Shown here in pieces: positions 39,509-48,649 of a stretch of 64,000 bases of DNA (positions are counted from its first letter, which is position 1; the number at the start of each line of letters is the position of its first letter). The notes beneath the pieces are model-generated. The model was not told the origin of the DNA. It did no database searches and saw only the letters and a program-made list of their open reading frames with translations. The stretch comes from an uncultured delta proteobacterium. Lineage in GTDB: Bacteria > Desulfobacterota > Desulfovibrionia > Desulfovibrionales > Desulfovibrionaceae. The DNA lies in NCBI GenBank assembly GCA_903835685.1, contig CAILNX010000043.1, positions 62,001 through 126,000 on the forward strand, written 5' to 3'. The translations under genes were made by a program, and so were the position numbers.

Positions 39509-40813
39509 ATGTCCTGTCTGAACATGACCTATTCCTGCCCGGCCGACTGGGCCATGCTGCGCGACCGCCTGGCCTCTCGGCACAATCCCGGCGAGAGCGT
39601 GGAGGCCCGGGTTCAGGACATCCTGGCCCAGATCCGAGCGCGCGGGGACCAGGCCCTGGTCGAGTACACCCGGCGCTTCGACTGCCCGGACTTCGACTTA
39701 ACCCGCCTGGCCGTGGCCCAGGCCGACCTGGCCCAGGCCCTGGACCGCATCCCGGCCACGGACCTGGACATCCTTCAGCAGGCCATCGCCAACATCCGAG
39801 CCTATCACGCGCATCAGGCCGAGAAATCCTGGTGGACCACGGCCCCTGACGGCACCATCCTGGGCCAGATGGTCCGACCCGTGGACCGGGTGGGGCTCTA
39901 TGTTCCCGGCGGACAGGCCGGCACCACCCCGCTCATCTCCAGCCTGATCATGAACGCGGTCCCGGCCCAGGTGGCGGGCGTGTCAGAGATCGCCGTGGTC
40001 TCCCCGCCCACCAAGGACGGCAGCCTCAACCCCTATCTCCTGGCCACGGCCAAACTCCTGGGCCTGACCGAGATCTGGCGGGCGGGCAGCGCCTGGGCCA
40101 TCGCGGCCCTGGCTTTCGGCACGGCCAGCATCCGGCCCTGCGACGTGCTGGCCGGTCCCGGCAACATCTACGTGACCACAGCCAAGCGCCTGCTCGTTGG
40201 CCAGGTGGGCATCGACATGATCGCCGGGCCGAGCGAGATCGCCATCCTGGCCGATGATTCGGCCAAGGGCGCATGGCTGGCGGCAGACATGCTCTCCCAG
40301 GCCGAGCACGACCCCCTGGCCTCGGCCGTGCTCATCACGACCAGCCCCAAGGTGGCCGAGGACACCCGCCAGGCCTTGATCGCCCAGACGGCCGCCCTGC
40401 CTCGCTCGGACATCGCGGCCAAGGCCCTGGCCGACTACGGGGCCATTGTCCTGGTCCCGGACTTAAGGATGGGCGCGGACCTGGTCAACCGCCTGGCCCC
40501 GGAACATTTGGAGCTGGCCCTGGCCGATCCCTGGTCCGCCCTGGGCCTCATCCGTCACGCCGGGGCCATCTTCATGGGCCACCACTGCCCCGAGCCCGTG
40601 GGCGACTATTTCGCCGGGCCGAACCACGTGCTGCCCACCCTGGGCACGGCCCGCTTCTCCTCGGCCCTGTCCGTGCAGGCCTTTCTCAAGAAATCCAGTC
40701 TGATCGCCACCACGCCCGGGTACTTAAGGGAGCACGGGACCAAGATCGCCCGCCTGGCCCGCCTGGAAGGCCTGGAAGCTCACGCCAGGTCCGTGGAAGA
40801 GCGCTTGAAATAA
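39509..40813 (+). CDS. hisD: Histidinol dehydrogenase
   Basis: A 434-residue enzyme performing the last two oxidations of histidine synthesis, histidinol to histidine, with NAD and zinc. Landmarks are VGLYVPGGQAGTTPL near residue 130, the DVLAGPGNIYV and GPSEIAILAD blocks near residues 211-250, zinc and catalytic residues in SQAEHDP near residue 270 and APEHLEL near residue 330, and GPNHVLPT near the C-terminus. The usual KIGGAQAIAAL segment reads RAGSAWAIAAL here. GGAG 7 bases upstream supports the ATG. purC follows 11 bases after the stop. Confidence 0.97.
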   Translation: MSCLNMTYSCPADWAMLRDRLASRHNPGESVEARVQDILAQIRARGDQALVEYTRRFDCPDFDLTRLAVAQADLAQALDRIPATDLDILQQAIANIRAYHAHQAEKSWWTTAPDGTILGQMVRPVDRVGLYVPGGQAGTTPLISSLIMNAVPAQVAGVSEIAVVSPPTKDGSLNPYLLATAKLLGLTEIWRAGSAWAIAALAFGTASIRPCDVLAGPGNIYVTTAKRLLVGQVGIDMIAGPSEIAILADDSAKGAWLAADMLSQAEHDPLASAVLITTSPKVAEDTRQALIAQTAALPRSDIAAKALADYGAIVLVPDLRMGADLVNRLAPEHLELALADPWSALGLIRHAGAIFMGHHCPEPVGDYFAGPNHVLPTLGTARFSSALSVQAFLKKSSLIATTPGYLREHGTKIARLARLEGLEAHARSVEERLK

Positions 40814-40824
40814 AAGGAGCCGCC

Positions 40825-41721
40825 ATGAACGTCGTCACCCAGACCAACCTGACCGAATATCCGCTCCTCTCCCGGGGCAAGGTCCGCGACATCTACGAGA
40901 TCGACGCCAGCACCCTGCTCATCGTGACCACGGACCGCATCTCGGCCTATGACGTGGTCCTGCCCGACCCCATCCCCTTCAAGGGCGCGGTGTTGAACCA
41001 GATCACCCTGTTCTGGATGGAGAAATTCCGGGACGTGTGCCGAAACCACGTCCTGGCCTCCCGGGTGAGGGATTTCCCCAAGGCCCTGCGCAGCCACGGG
41101 GACGAACTGAGAGGCCGCTCGGTCATTGTGCGCAAGGCCAAACCCCTGCCTGTGGAGTGCATCGTGCGCGGGTATATCACCGGCTCGGGCTGGAAGGACT
41201 ACCTGGCCACGGGCCAGGTCAGCGGCCATGTCCTGCCCCAGGGCCTCAAGGAATCGGAAATCCTGGACAAACCCCTGTTCACCCCGTCCACCAAGGCGGA
41301 CCTGGGCGAGCACGACGAGAACATCACCACGGACCAGGCCGCGAAACTGCTCGGGCCGGAGGTGTTCAGCCAGGTCCAGGGCCTGTCCCTGGCCATCTAC
41401 AAGACGGCCCGAACCTACGCCCGGGAGCGTGGGATCATCATTGCGGACACCAAATTCGAGTTCGGGTTCCTGGACGGCCGGGTGGTCTGGATCGACGAGG
41501 CGCTCACCCCGGACTCCTCGCGCTTCTGGCCCATGGACGGCTACGTCCCGGGCCAGGGCCAGCCCAGCTTCGACAAGCAGTTCGTGCGCGACTGGCTGAC
41601 CAGCATCGGATTCAACAAGCAGCCGCCCGCGCCGAGCATCCCGGCCGAGATCATCGCCCAGACCCAGGCCAAGTATCTGGAGGCCTTCCGGCTGCTGACC
41701 GGCCGGGAGCTTATGATTTAG
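40825..41721 (+). CDS. purC: SAICAR synthetase (phosphoribosylaminoimidazole-succinocarboxamide synthase)
   Basis: A 298-residue enzyme of purine synthesis joining CAIR and aspartate with ATP. Landmarks are LLSRGKVRDIYEI near residue 15 (nucleotide loop), TTDRISAYDVVLPDPIP, VECIVRGYITGSGWK near residue 110, and the LIKTKFEFG-like DTKFEFGF and DEALTPDSSRFW blocks. Length matches the longer, yeast-like branch. AAAGGAG precedes the ATG at 40825; the longer frame upstream is inside hisD. A terminator follows. Confidence 0.97.
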   Translation: MNVVTQTNLTEYPLLSRGKVRDIYEIDASTLLIVTTDRISAYDVVLPDPIPFKGAVLNQITLFWMEKFRDVCRNHVLASRVRDFPKALRSHGDELRGRSVIVRKAKPLPVECIVRGYITGSGWKDYLATGQVSGHVLPQGLKESEILDKPLFTPSTKADLGEHDENITTDQAAKLLGPEVFSQVQGLSLAIYKTARTYARERGIIIADTKFEFGFLDGRVVWIDEALTPDSSRFWPMDGYVPGQGQPSFDKQFVRDWLTSIGFNKQPPAPSIPAEIIAQTQAKYLEAFRLLTGRELMI

Positions 41722-41751
41722 AGCAGAATTCAGTATCCCCTCGGACGCAAA

Positions 41752-41783
41752 AAAGGCCGGAGGCGCATGCCCCCGGCCTTTCA
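41752..41783 (+). terminator. Terminator after purC
   Basis: AAAGGCCGG (41752-41760) pairs with CCGGCCTTT (41773-41781), with GG/CC continuing inside. A short T-rich tail follows. It lies 30 bases past the stop. Confidence 0.8.
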
Positions 41784-41843
41784 CTTTGTTGTTCACCCGA
41801 TTGGTCTGTATTCTGCGAATGGCGCAGGTCCCAAAACAACACG

Positions 41844-41878
41844 CAAGAAGAAGAATATATTATATTTTCTTCTTCTTG
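41844..41878. repeat. AT-rich palindrome between convergent genes
   Basis: CAAGAAGAAGAA (41844-41855) and TTCTTCTTCTTG (41867-41878) are perfect 12-bp arms around an 11-base A/T spacer. It lies 25 bases past the etfA stop, between it and purC, and resembles the palindrome at 23445. Confidence 0.8.
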
Positions 41879-41902
41879 GTTGCGGAGTTCAGGATCGCCC
41901 GG

Positions 41903-42922
41903 CTAGCCGAGCAACTCATTGACCCGCTTCATCAGGGCAAAGGCGTCGGTCACGTAGAGCACGTCGGCCTTGCCCCTGGCCCAGCCGCAGCCTGCGTCCA
42001 GGTTCACGGCCCGGCGTTCGGTGATGAAGCGCCAGCCCACCACGTGGGGCTCTTCGCCGTGGCAGCAGGTGGCCAGGCCCTTGGGATGGCGCGGGGTGGA
42101 GCCGGTCTGCCCCACCTGGTGCAGATGGGTCAGGAAGGGCAGCACGGACTCGCCCTCGCCGCCCATGTCCACCAGGGACTTGCTGCTACCGAGCGAGGCC
42201 TTGGTGCCGTTCAAGAATCCCAGAATCAGGGCGGCGGCCTCGGGCACGTGGGTGGCCCCGTCGGCCTGCTTCTTGGTCCAGCCCGCGCCAGTGACAAAGA
42301 GCACCTGGGCGTCGGGCCGGATGGTCTGCTGGTCAGCGGCCGGGGACTGGATGCCCAGGACCTTGGTGCGCTCCACAGGCAGGACCGGGGTCACGGCCTG
42401 GACCTGGGCCTGGCCCGGAGCTCCGGCATAGGCCGCAAAGCAGCCCGCGTCCACGGTCAGGAACCAGGGCCGTTGGGGCCGGTTGAAATCCGCCACCATG
42501 CGCTGCCGGTAATACCAGCGGGTGGCCAGGGGCTGGCCATCCTTCACGCTCAGGCCGGTCAGATGGGTGTCGATGCGGCCGCCCAGGCGCTGGGCCACGC
42601 CAGGCATGGCCCGGCTCAGGCGCGAGTCGGCCACGGAGATCACCAGGGTGGGCTTGGCCGCCTGGCACAGGGCCTGAAGGGCCGCTACGTCCGTGGAGTA
42701 GCGGGACACGGCGAAAGCCTCGCCGCTTGCGCCGTAAATAGTGGCCGCCCCGCATCCGGCCAGGGCGTCGGCCGCAGCCTGCACGTCCCGGCCCACCAGG
42801 CCGATGGCCAGGGAGCCGGAAAGGCCGCTGGCCAGGTCCTTGGCCGCGCTCACAACTTCCAGGGCGGCCTTGGACAGGCTGCCGTCCTCTTCGGTATGGG
42901 CCAGATAGAGTATGGTTTCCAT
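41903..42922 (-). CDS. etfA: Electron transfer flavoprotein alpha-like subunit (EtfA/FixB)
   Basis: A 339-residue FAD-binding ETF subunit. The N-terminal domain starts ILYLAHTEEDGSLSKAALEVVSAA, usual for EtfA. The C-terminal FAD domain keeps VGQTGSTP near residue 258, but the normal GISGAIQH stretch is replaced by a Cys- and His-containing segment (ATCCHGEEPHVVGW), so FAD contacts may differ. It pairs with the etfB product from the gene just upstream (1 base between them). It is last in the acyl-CoA dehydrogenase operon. Confidence 0.85.
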   Translation of the reverse strand: METILYLAHTEEDGSLSKAALEVVSAAKDLASGLSGSLAIGLVGRDVQAAADALAGCGAATIYGASGEAFAVSRYSTDVAALQALCQAAKPTLVISVADSRLSRAMPGVAQRLGGRIDTHLTGLSVKDGQPLATRWYYRQRMVADFNRPQRPWFLTVDAGCFAAYAGAPGQAQVQAVTPVLPVERTKVLGIQSPAADQQTIRPDAQVLFVTGAGWTKKQADGATHVPEAAALILGFLNGTKASLGSSKSLVDMGGEGESVLPFLTHLHQVGQTGSTPRHPKGLATCCHGEEPHVVGWRFITERRAVNLDAGCGWARGKADVLYVTDAFALMKRVNELLG

Positions 42923-42923
42923 G

Positions 42924-43730
42924 TTACCCCCGAATCCAATCCACGATTTCCTTGGCCATCTCTTCCAGCGCCATGTCCTTGACCACCCGGGTCTCGCGCA
43001 CCTGCTTGGGCAGCTCCACGGCAACGAAGCTCACCTCGCCCGTGCTCACCTTGGCCGGTTTGGCCTTTTGCAGGGCGGGCATGATGAGGCGCATGTTGGC
43101 CATGCCGATCTGGGGATTGTTGGGCGGCTCGGGCAGGTTGCCCGTGGCCCAGCCCAGCACTGCCGGGGTCCCGGCGCAGGAGGAAAGCTGGTAGCTCCCG
43201 CCCTCAATGCGCTCCAGCACGGTGAAGGAGCCATCGGCCTGCATCTTGATCTCGTCCACGCCCTGGAACTGGTCCGTGATGCCCAGGCGTTCGCCGAGCA
43301 TCTGCAGGGTGGCCCCGGCCCCGCGCGAGGCCGACTGCCAGCCGCCGAAGACCAGGAGCTGGCTCTTGTCCAGGCCCGGGATGGCCTCGATGGCTGCGGC
43401 CAGTTCGGCAGCCACCTCGGCAGCGTCCGTGAATCCGCTGGCCGGGCCGTCAGCCACCACCAGTTCGAAGGGGGCCTTCTGGCCGATGGTCATCATGACC
43501 TGCTGAAGCTTGGCCTTGGGACCCAGGCTGACCAGATAGACCTTGCTCCCGGCCACGCTCTTGGCCAGGTTGGCGGCCTCGAACAGGGCGTGCCCGGCCC
43601 AGGGGTCCAGGATCGCCGGGAGCATCATCTCGTTTTTCAGCCCCGGCCCGGCCGGGGTGGTCACCGGCTCCAGGGTCTGGAGCGGGTCCGGGACGATGCT
43701 GCCGCAGACGACAATATGCAATCCACTCAT
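42924..43730 (-). CDS. etfB: Electron transfer flavoprotein beta-like subunit (EtfB/FixA)
   Basis: A 268-residue ETF beta subunit that binds AMP or a second FAD. It begins LHIVVCGSIVPDPLQTL, and includes the DPWAGHALFEAA helix and the VFGGWQSASRGAGATLQMLGERLG block in which Gly-rich turns contact the nucleotide. A second FAD here would mark a bifurcating ETF, but this cannot be decided by eye. The ATG at 43730 is chosen over a long upstream extension without similarity. Gene order is oxidoreductase, etfB, etfA. Confidence 0.88.
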   Translation of the reverse strand: MSGLHIVVCGSIVPDPLQTLEPVTTPAGPGLKNEMMLPAILDPWAGHALFEAANLAKSVAGSKVYLVSLGPKAKLQQVMMTIGQKAPFELVVADGPASGFTDAAEVAAELAAAIEAIPGLDKSQLLVFGGWQSASRGAGATLQMLGERLGITDQFQGVDEIKMQADGSFTVLERIEGGSYQLSSCAGTPAVLGWATGNLPEPPNNPQIGMANMRLIMPALQKAKPAKVSTGEVSFVAVELPKQVRETRVVKDMALEEMAKEIVDWIRG

Positions 43731-43816
43731 ATGTATGCCTCGTTGTGAGAGTCGTATTCCAGCCGGAGAGGGCTTCCCATACCCGATTTCCGGCGCGGCG
43801 GCTAGTGCGCGGGGGG

Positions 43817-45655
43817 CTAGTTCTCGGCCGAGTGCAGGCCCCCTGCTCCGGCCCGGAAGTCGATGTTGGTGCGCTCGGGGTCCCCGGGCCGGGGCTGGCT
43901 GCAGTTCCACAGACAGGCCCCGCAGTGCACGCATTTCTCCCGGTCAAACAGCGGGACCCCGCCTTCTGGATTGGCCGTGATGGCCTGGCCCGAGCAGATG
44001 GAGATGCAGGTCCGGGTGCGGCAGGCCGTACAGACCGCAGGGTCCACGAAGATCACGTGGTCGGCGAATCCGGCCGGGGCCTGGACCTTGCCGCCCATGA
44101 GCAGGGCGTCCTGGTGGCTGACCAGGAGCTGGCCGTCGAACTCGATGGTCGGCCAGCCCGAGCGGTCCATGAGGGCCTCGTGCAGGGACGCACCCGTGCT
44201 CTCGCAGTCCTTGCGGATGCGTTCGATCTCAGGCCGGGCGATGCGGCCTTTGAAGAATTCCTCGATGCTGGGCAGGCGCTCGTAAGTGCGCTTGATGTCC
44301 GCCACCCAGTTCAGCGTCCCGCCCGTGAGCCCGGAAAGGCCCATGCCCACGAAACCCGGGATGACCCCGTGCTGGAACCCGTCCCGGGACTTGGCCGCCA
44401 CGCGCGATTCCTGGTCCACCCAGGACTCCCGGCGGCGGCGCACATAGGTGGCCTCCAGGTTGGCCCGGTTCATGGGCCGCCCGGCCTTCCACAGTTCGAT
44501 GACCGCCTCGGCCAAATGCGCGCCCGTGGTCCAGGCCTCGTCCACGCCCGAGCCGGTGAGCACGTTGGTGGAGCCAGACCCTTCGCCGATGCGGGCGTAC
44601 CCGTTGCCAGCCAGGTGCGGCTCGCCCCGACGTCCGGATTCCTGAAGACTCTTGGCCCCCCAGGAGCGCATGGTCCCGCCCTGCAAGTACTTCCAGATAT
44701 AGGGGTGGATCATCCAGTGCTGGAGGTAGCGGTAGGCCGTGCGGATGGGGGAATCGAACCAGGAGGGCACGAAGATGCCCAGCGAGGCCGTGTTCTCGGG
44801 CAGGACGTAGAGAAAACCGAAAATCTCAGGCTCGGGATAGCCCATGGTGTGGATGACCGTGCCCACCGGGAGTCCGTGGCCCTCGGGCAGGCCCACCACG
44901 GCCTTCATGCCCACGGCCCAGTCCCGCTGATGATTGCCCTCGGGCAGGCCGAAGCGCTCGTCCAGGGCCGCGCCCACCGGTCCGACCGGTCCGTCGCCGA
45001 CCACGGTCAGGCTGGCCCGGATGTCCATGCCGGGCATGAAGGCAGCCTCGGGCTGGCCCTTCTTGTCCACGCCCTGGTCCAGGAGGCGCACCCCGACCAC
45101 CTCGTCCTTCTCGATGAGCGGCGCGGCCACGGGCGTGCCCGGCCAGATTTGCACCAGGCCCGAGCCCATGAGGTCAGAGCCCACCCACTGCATGAACTGG
45201 CCCATGGACAGGACCAGGCCGTCGTGCTTCTGCAAAAAGGGAGGGATGATGGGCAGCTCGAAGGCGAAGTCCTTGGCCGCAAGGCCCAGGCCCGCTTCCA
45301 GGGCCTTGAGTCCGGCGGTCTTGCGCCCGGCCCCGTGGGGGTCCAGGAGATAGACCACTTTCTCGCCCGAGACCTTGGCGGCCATGGGAATCTGGGCCGG
45401 GTCCAGGCCCGGGAAGGAGGCCTTGATCCCGCGTCCCTTGGTGACCACGCCCGAGACCCCGAAGCCGATGTCGTCGGCCCGCTCGTAGCAGAGCACCTGG
45501 AGCGGCATCCCGGGCATGGCCTTGCTCTCAAGGGCCGGGGTCTGGTCCTCGTTCATCAGGGACCGGGACAGGGTGGTCAAAAAACCGGCCACGGCCGGGC
45601 CGAACCCCACGCACACGATGTCCACGTCCATGGACTGGCGGACGATGTCTTCCAT
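43817..45655 (-). CDS. fixC: FixC/ETF-quinone-oxidoreductase-like flavoprotein fused to a FixX-like ferredoxin
   Basis: A 612-residue fusion. Residues 8-30 give the FAD dinucleotide fold (VDIVCVGFGPAVAGF), and GEGSGSTNVLTGSGVDEA near residue 375 is the second FAD motif of the geranylgeranyl reductase/FixC group. The last 75 residues are a ferredoxin domain with Cys 542, 545, 550, 554 and Cys 575, 578, 581, 585, enough for two 4Fe-4S clusters. Such proteins pass electrons between ETF and quinone. The gene sits between an acyl-CoA dehydrogenase and both ETF genes. No clear ribosome site exists; a start at residue 9 is possible. Confidence 0.82.
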   Translation of the reverse strand: MEDIVRQSMDVDIVCVGFGPAVAGFLTTLSRSLMNEDQTPALESKAMPGMPLQVLCYERADDIGFGVSGVVTKGRGIKASFPGLDPAQIPMAAKVSGEKVVYLLDPHGAGRKTAGLKALEAGLGLAAKDFAFELPIIPPFLQKHDGLVLSMGQFMQWVGSDLMGSGLVQIWPGTPVAAPLIEKDEVVGVRLLDQGVDKKGQPEAAFMPGMDIRASLTVVGDGPVGPVGAALDERFGLPEGNHQRDWAVGMKAVVGLPEGHGLPVGTVIHTMGYPEPEIFGFLYVLPENTASLGIFVPSWFDSPIRTAYRYLQHWMIHPYIWKYLQGGTMRSWGAKSLQESGRRGEPHLAGNGYARIGEGSGSTNVLTGSGVDEAWTTGAHLAEAVIELWKAGRPMNRANLEATYVRRRRESWVDQESRVAAKSRDGFQHGVIPGFVGMGLSGLTGGTLNWVADIKRTYERLPSIEEFFKGRIARPEIERIRKDCESTGASLHEALMDRSGWPTIEFDGQLLVSHQDALLMGGKVQAPAGFADHVIFVDPAVCTACRTRTCISICSGQAITANPEGGVPLFDREKCVHCGACLWNCSQPRPGDPERTNIDFRAGAGGLHSAEN

Positions 45656-45692
45656 TGGCGCTCAAGAGGAGGGGAAGGTTTTACGGCGCAAA

Positions 45693-45716
45693 GAGGGGGC
45701 TCCCCGAAGCCCCCTC
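45693..45716 (-). other. Strong hairpin in the leader of the fixC-like gene
   Basis: GAGGGGGCT and AGCCCCCTC form a perfect 9-bp stem with a 6-base loop, followed on the minus strand by only three T. It lies 38 bases upstream of the fixC-like start and about 100 bases after the acyl-CoA dehydrogenase stop. It may be a weak terminator or attenuator between the two genes. Confidence 0.6.
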
Positions 45717-45818
45717 ACTGCATGACTTTATCAGTCTAATATTTTTACGAACGCCTCGCGGCGTCCTCAGGGCCTTTGGCCTTGTAGCGCATTGTCCCTG
45801 GCAAGGGAACCCGGAGTT

Positions 45819-47918
45819 CTAGATCGGGTAGTCCAGGGCCTCGGGGATCATGACCTGGGAGAGGGCCAGTCCGGCCCGGTCCTTGGACAGGCGCGAGCCG
45901 GTAAAACACATGTCCGCCTTGGAGCGCAGATGGACGAAGTGGGCCAGCTCCTCGGGACCGACGCACTCGGCGTCGCCGACCGCGCAGCACTTCTGGCCCG
46001 GGCTGCGGAAGCCGTAGACCAGTTCGGCGCACAGGCGGCCCGCTTCTCCCGTGCCCCGAGCGGCCTGGACGTGGAAGAGGTCCAGGAAGAAGGTGACCAG
46101 GCCTTGCAGGCCGTCGGCCACCACCGGGTTGTCCCCGCCCTTGGCCTCCAGCTCCAGGATGTCCTTGAGCAGGAAGTAGGGGCCGAGCAGCCAGCACAGG
46201 GCGTCGGCCAGGGGGAAGGTCACGCCCTGGCGCTTGTTGTGGTACAGCTTGCGGCCTTCGGGGTCCGTGGCGTTCTGGAGGTGGTCCAGGGTCCAGGCCC
46301 ACAGTTCCAGACCGGTGGCCAGGACGCCCGCGCCCAGGCCCGGCCGGGTCTTGGCCAGGTCTTTCAGCTCCCGGACCCAGGCATGAAGGGAGGCCAGGAA
46401 CACCGGGTTGTTCATGGTGGCGGTCAAATGGCGGCGCTGCACGGCCTCAGGCCCCTCGTAGGTGGCCTCGAGCTGGGCGTCGTTCCATTTCTGGAACAAA
46501 AAGCCCGGGCAGTCCTCGGTGATGCCGTAGCCGCCGACCAGGGCCACGGCCTCGCGCATCATGACCGCAGTCTGGCCCGTGCACCACAGCTTGCAGGCCG
46601 GGATGAGCACGTTGGACAGGGCGTCCAGGCCCACGAACTTGGCCAGGGCGTCGGCGTCCAGCTCCTGGAACCGGGCCTCGTCGCGCTTGCCCACCGGGGC
46701 GTTCAAAAGTTCAACGTATTCGATGGCCTGGGCCTGGACCTTGCGCAGGGCGCTCATCTGGGCGCGCACCCCGACCACCCCGCGCTCGGCCAGCAGGGCG
46801 TCCTTGGCCCGCTCGATGGGATCGAACTCGTCGGCCAGACGCGCAGCGGCCAGGCCCAGGGACATGCCTGCCTCGCCCGTGGCCCACACGTCCACCAGGC
46901 GCTGGAGGGCGTCCTCTTTCTGTTGCAGCCCCAAGTCGAAACGCGGCGTGCCCGGCTGGGCCGCGTCCCCGCCCCGGAAACGGTTGCGGTGGTAGCGGAT
47001 GACCGGCTCCACGGCCGAGAGCAGCTTCACCGAGCTCATGAGCCCCACGGGGATGCGGGTGCGGTGGAAGACCGAGCCTATGATCTCGCCGTGGCTGAAA
47101 TTGGGCACGATGACCCCGTCCCTCACCTCGTACCCGCCGATGATCCGGGAGGCCGGAATGGTCAGGTTCAGGACCGGGTCGCAGGTGGAGGAAAGCTGGT
47201 GCACCATCTTCTTGGTGGGCGTGCCCCGGTCGAAGGTCCCGGGATCGGACTCCTCCAGGATGACCATGCAGGAACCCTTGATGCGCGGGTCGTCGGAATC
47301 CACGGCTGCGGTGACAAAGGTGGCGAAATCCATATTGGTGATGAACCGGCCACGCTTTTCCACCTGGAGCATGGGCTCCTGGCCGTCCTGCCAGTCGGAC
47401 ACGCGCACCCGGCCGGAAACCACGCCGGTGTCCACGCCGATGTAGGGCAGGGCCTCGGTCAGGGCAAAAGCCCCGCGCTTGACCACGCGGTCCTCGCCGG
47501 GCTGGGGGGGAACGCAGCCGCCCATGTAGGCGTGGCGCTGTTCCGGGGTTCCTTTTTCATGGATGGGGGCCAGGGCCAGGTTGCTGGCCAGGGAACAGGT
47601 GGCCGAGCCGCCGTCCACCCAGGCCAGTTCCAGGGCCACCAGGGACAGGGCCAGGTTCTTGGGTCCGGCGATGAATCCGCCGTCCTCGGGGTCCATGTAC
47701 AAGGCCGTGAGTCCGGACTGGTCAAAGGCCGTGAGCAGTTCGGCCTTGCGGGGGGTCCATTCGTGGGTGTTGCGCTGACCGTCGGCCACCAGGCGGGCCA
47801 CTAGGCCCCGGGCGATGGACCTGGCCGACTGAATGGCCATTTGCAGGTCAAAACGGTCGGCGTAACGCCACATAATTTGCCGGACGTCGTCGCCCGGGAG
47901 GGTGCGAAGGATTTCCAT
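45819..47918 (-). CDS. Large acyl-CoA dehydrogenase-family flavoprotein
   Basis: A 699-residue member of the acyl-CoA dehydrogenase family, longer than ordinary members (about 380) and the 590-residue type. The FAD/substrate block reads ALTEALPYIG near residue 155 instead of the usual ALTEPxAGSD, and the catalytic-base region is ATYEGPEAVQRR near residue 475, after VGGYGITED. The C-terminal 200 residues are helical with clustered Cys (PGQKCCAVGDAEC). It presumably feeds electrons to the ETF encoded downstream. The ATG at 47918 has an AGGA site. The acyl substrate is unknown. Confidence 0.85.
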   Translation of the reverse strand: MEILRTLPGDDVRQIMWRYADRFDLQMAIQSARSIARGLVARLVADGQRNTHEWTPRKAELLTAFDQSGLTALYMDPEDGGFIAGPKNLALSLVALELAWVDGGSATCSLASNLALAPIHEKGTPEQRHAYMGGCVPPQPGEDRVVKRGAFALTEALPYIGVDTGVVSGRVRVSDWQDGQEPMLQVEKRGRFITNMDFATFVTAAVDSDDPRIKGSCMVILEESDPGTFDRGTPTKKMVHQLSSTCDPVLNLTIPASRIIGGYEVRDGVIVPNFSHGEIIGSVFHRTRIPVGLMSSVKLLSAVEPVIRYHRNRFRGGDAAQPGTPRFDLGLQQKEDALQRLVDVWATGEAGMSLGLAAARLADEFDPIERAKDALLAERGVVGVRAQMSALRKVQAQAIEYVELLNAPVGKRDEARFQELDADALAKFVGLDALSNVLIPACKLWCTGQTAVMMREAVALVGGYGITEDCPGFLFQKWNDAQLEATYEGPEAVQRRHLTATMNNPVFLASLHAWVRELKDLAKTRPGLGAGVLATGLELWAWTLDHLQNATDPEGRKLYHNKRQGVTFPLADALCWLLGPYFLLKDILELEAKGGDNPVVADGLQGLVTFFLDLFHVQAARGTGEAGRLCAELVYGFRSPGQKCCAVGDAECVGPEELAHFVHLRSKADMCFTGSRLSKDRAGLALSQVMIPEALDYPI

Positions 47919-48181
47919 CGTGTGTTTCCTGATGTGGTTTTGCGGGAGGGCGTGGCCCCCTGATGCCGGGGGAACATATGTCATAGGCCGGGTCGAGTCA
48001 ACCCGACGAGGCCCGAGACCGAGCCCGGCAGGCCGCGCCCGGCCAAGGACCGCTGTGCGGCCTTTACACAGTGTTAAATTCCCTGACACCGGAGTGACCG
48101 CCCCCGAAACCTCTTCTCTTCGTTTTTTATATTTAATAAATTATTCAAGCATGTTACACTTGCAAAGCCGGACTGACTCCC

Positions 48182-48198
48182 TGGCACGCATCCTGCTT
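48182..48198 (+). promoter_or_regulatory. Sigma-54 (RpoN) promoter, -24/-12 type
   Basis: TGGCACG, four bases, CTGCTT: the -24 GG (48183-48184) and -12 GC (48195-48196) are exactly 10 bases apart, and the -24 block is a perfect match to consensus. Start would be near 48208, 22 bases before the first receiver gene. An AT-rich stretch at 48122-48155 upstream could bend for activator looping. Confidence 0.85.
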
Positions 48199-48229
48199 TT
48201 TGGCAATTCGGCATGGAGGCACAGCGCTT

Positions 48230-48649
48230 ATGACGGATCGGAATTTTCACATCTTGATCACCGACCGCAACCCCCATGTGCGGGATCTGCTCAAGCGTGA
48301 ATTCGCCAACCAGGCCTACCGGGTGGACACGGCCGGTGAAGGGGCCGAGATTCTCCGTCTGGCCGGGACCACGCCCCTGCCGCACCTGATCATTCTGGAC
48401 CCGGAGACCCCCAGCGACCTCGGGGAAGGCCTGGTCAGCGCCCTGGCCCGAGTGGGGTCGAGCATTCCGATCATCCTCCACGGCTTCGGCCTGGAGGAGG
48501 TGGAGACCACGGAGAAGATGGTGGCGGCTCGGGTGGAAAAAAACGGAGATACGGTTCGGCTTCTGGAGGCCGCCGAGCGGGTGTTGCGCCAGCACTACCC
48601 GGCCCGGTTCAAAACGGCCGAAACTGAAGGAAATGGAGAGATCCGATGA
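48230..48649 (+). CDS. Atypical receiver-domain protein
   Basis: A 139-residue stand-alone receiver fold. It starts FHILITDRNPHVRDLL, where the usual acidic pair is reduced to one Asp, and the phosphorylation strand reads LIILDPETP with Asp near residue 58. The Thr/Ser switch position is His in IILHGFG, and the conserved Lys is not evident, so it may be degenerate. There is no output domain. Its last 4 bases overlap the next receiver gene, so both are translated together from the sigma-54 promoter. Confidence 0.7.
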   Translation: MTDRNFHILITDRNPHVRDLLKREFANQAYRVDTAGEGAEILRLAGTTPLPHLIILDPETPSDLGEGLVSALARVGSSIPIILHGFGLEEVETTEKMVAARVEKNGDTVRLLEAAERVLRQHYPARFKTAETEGNGEIR

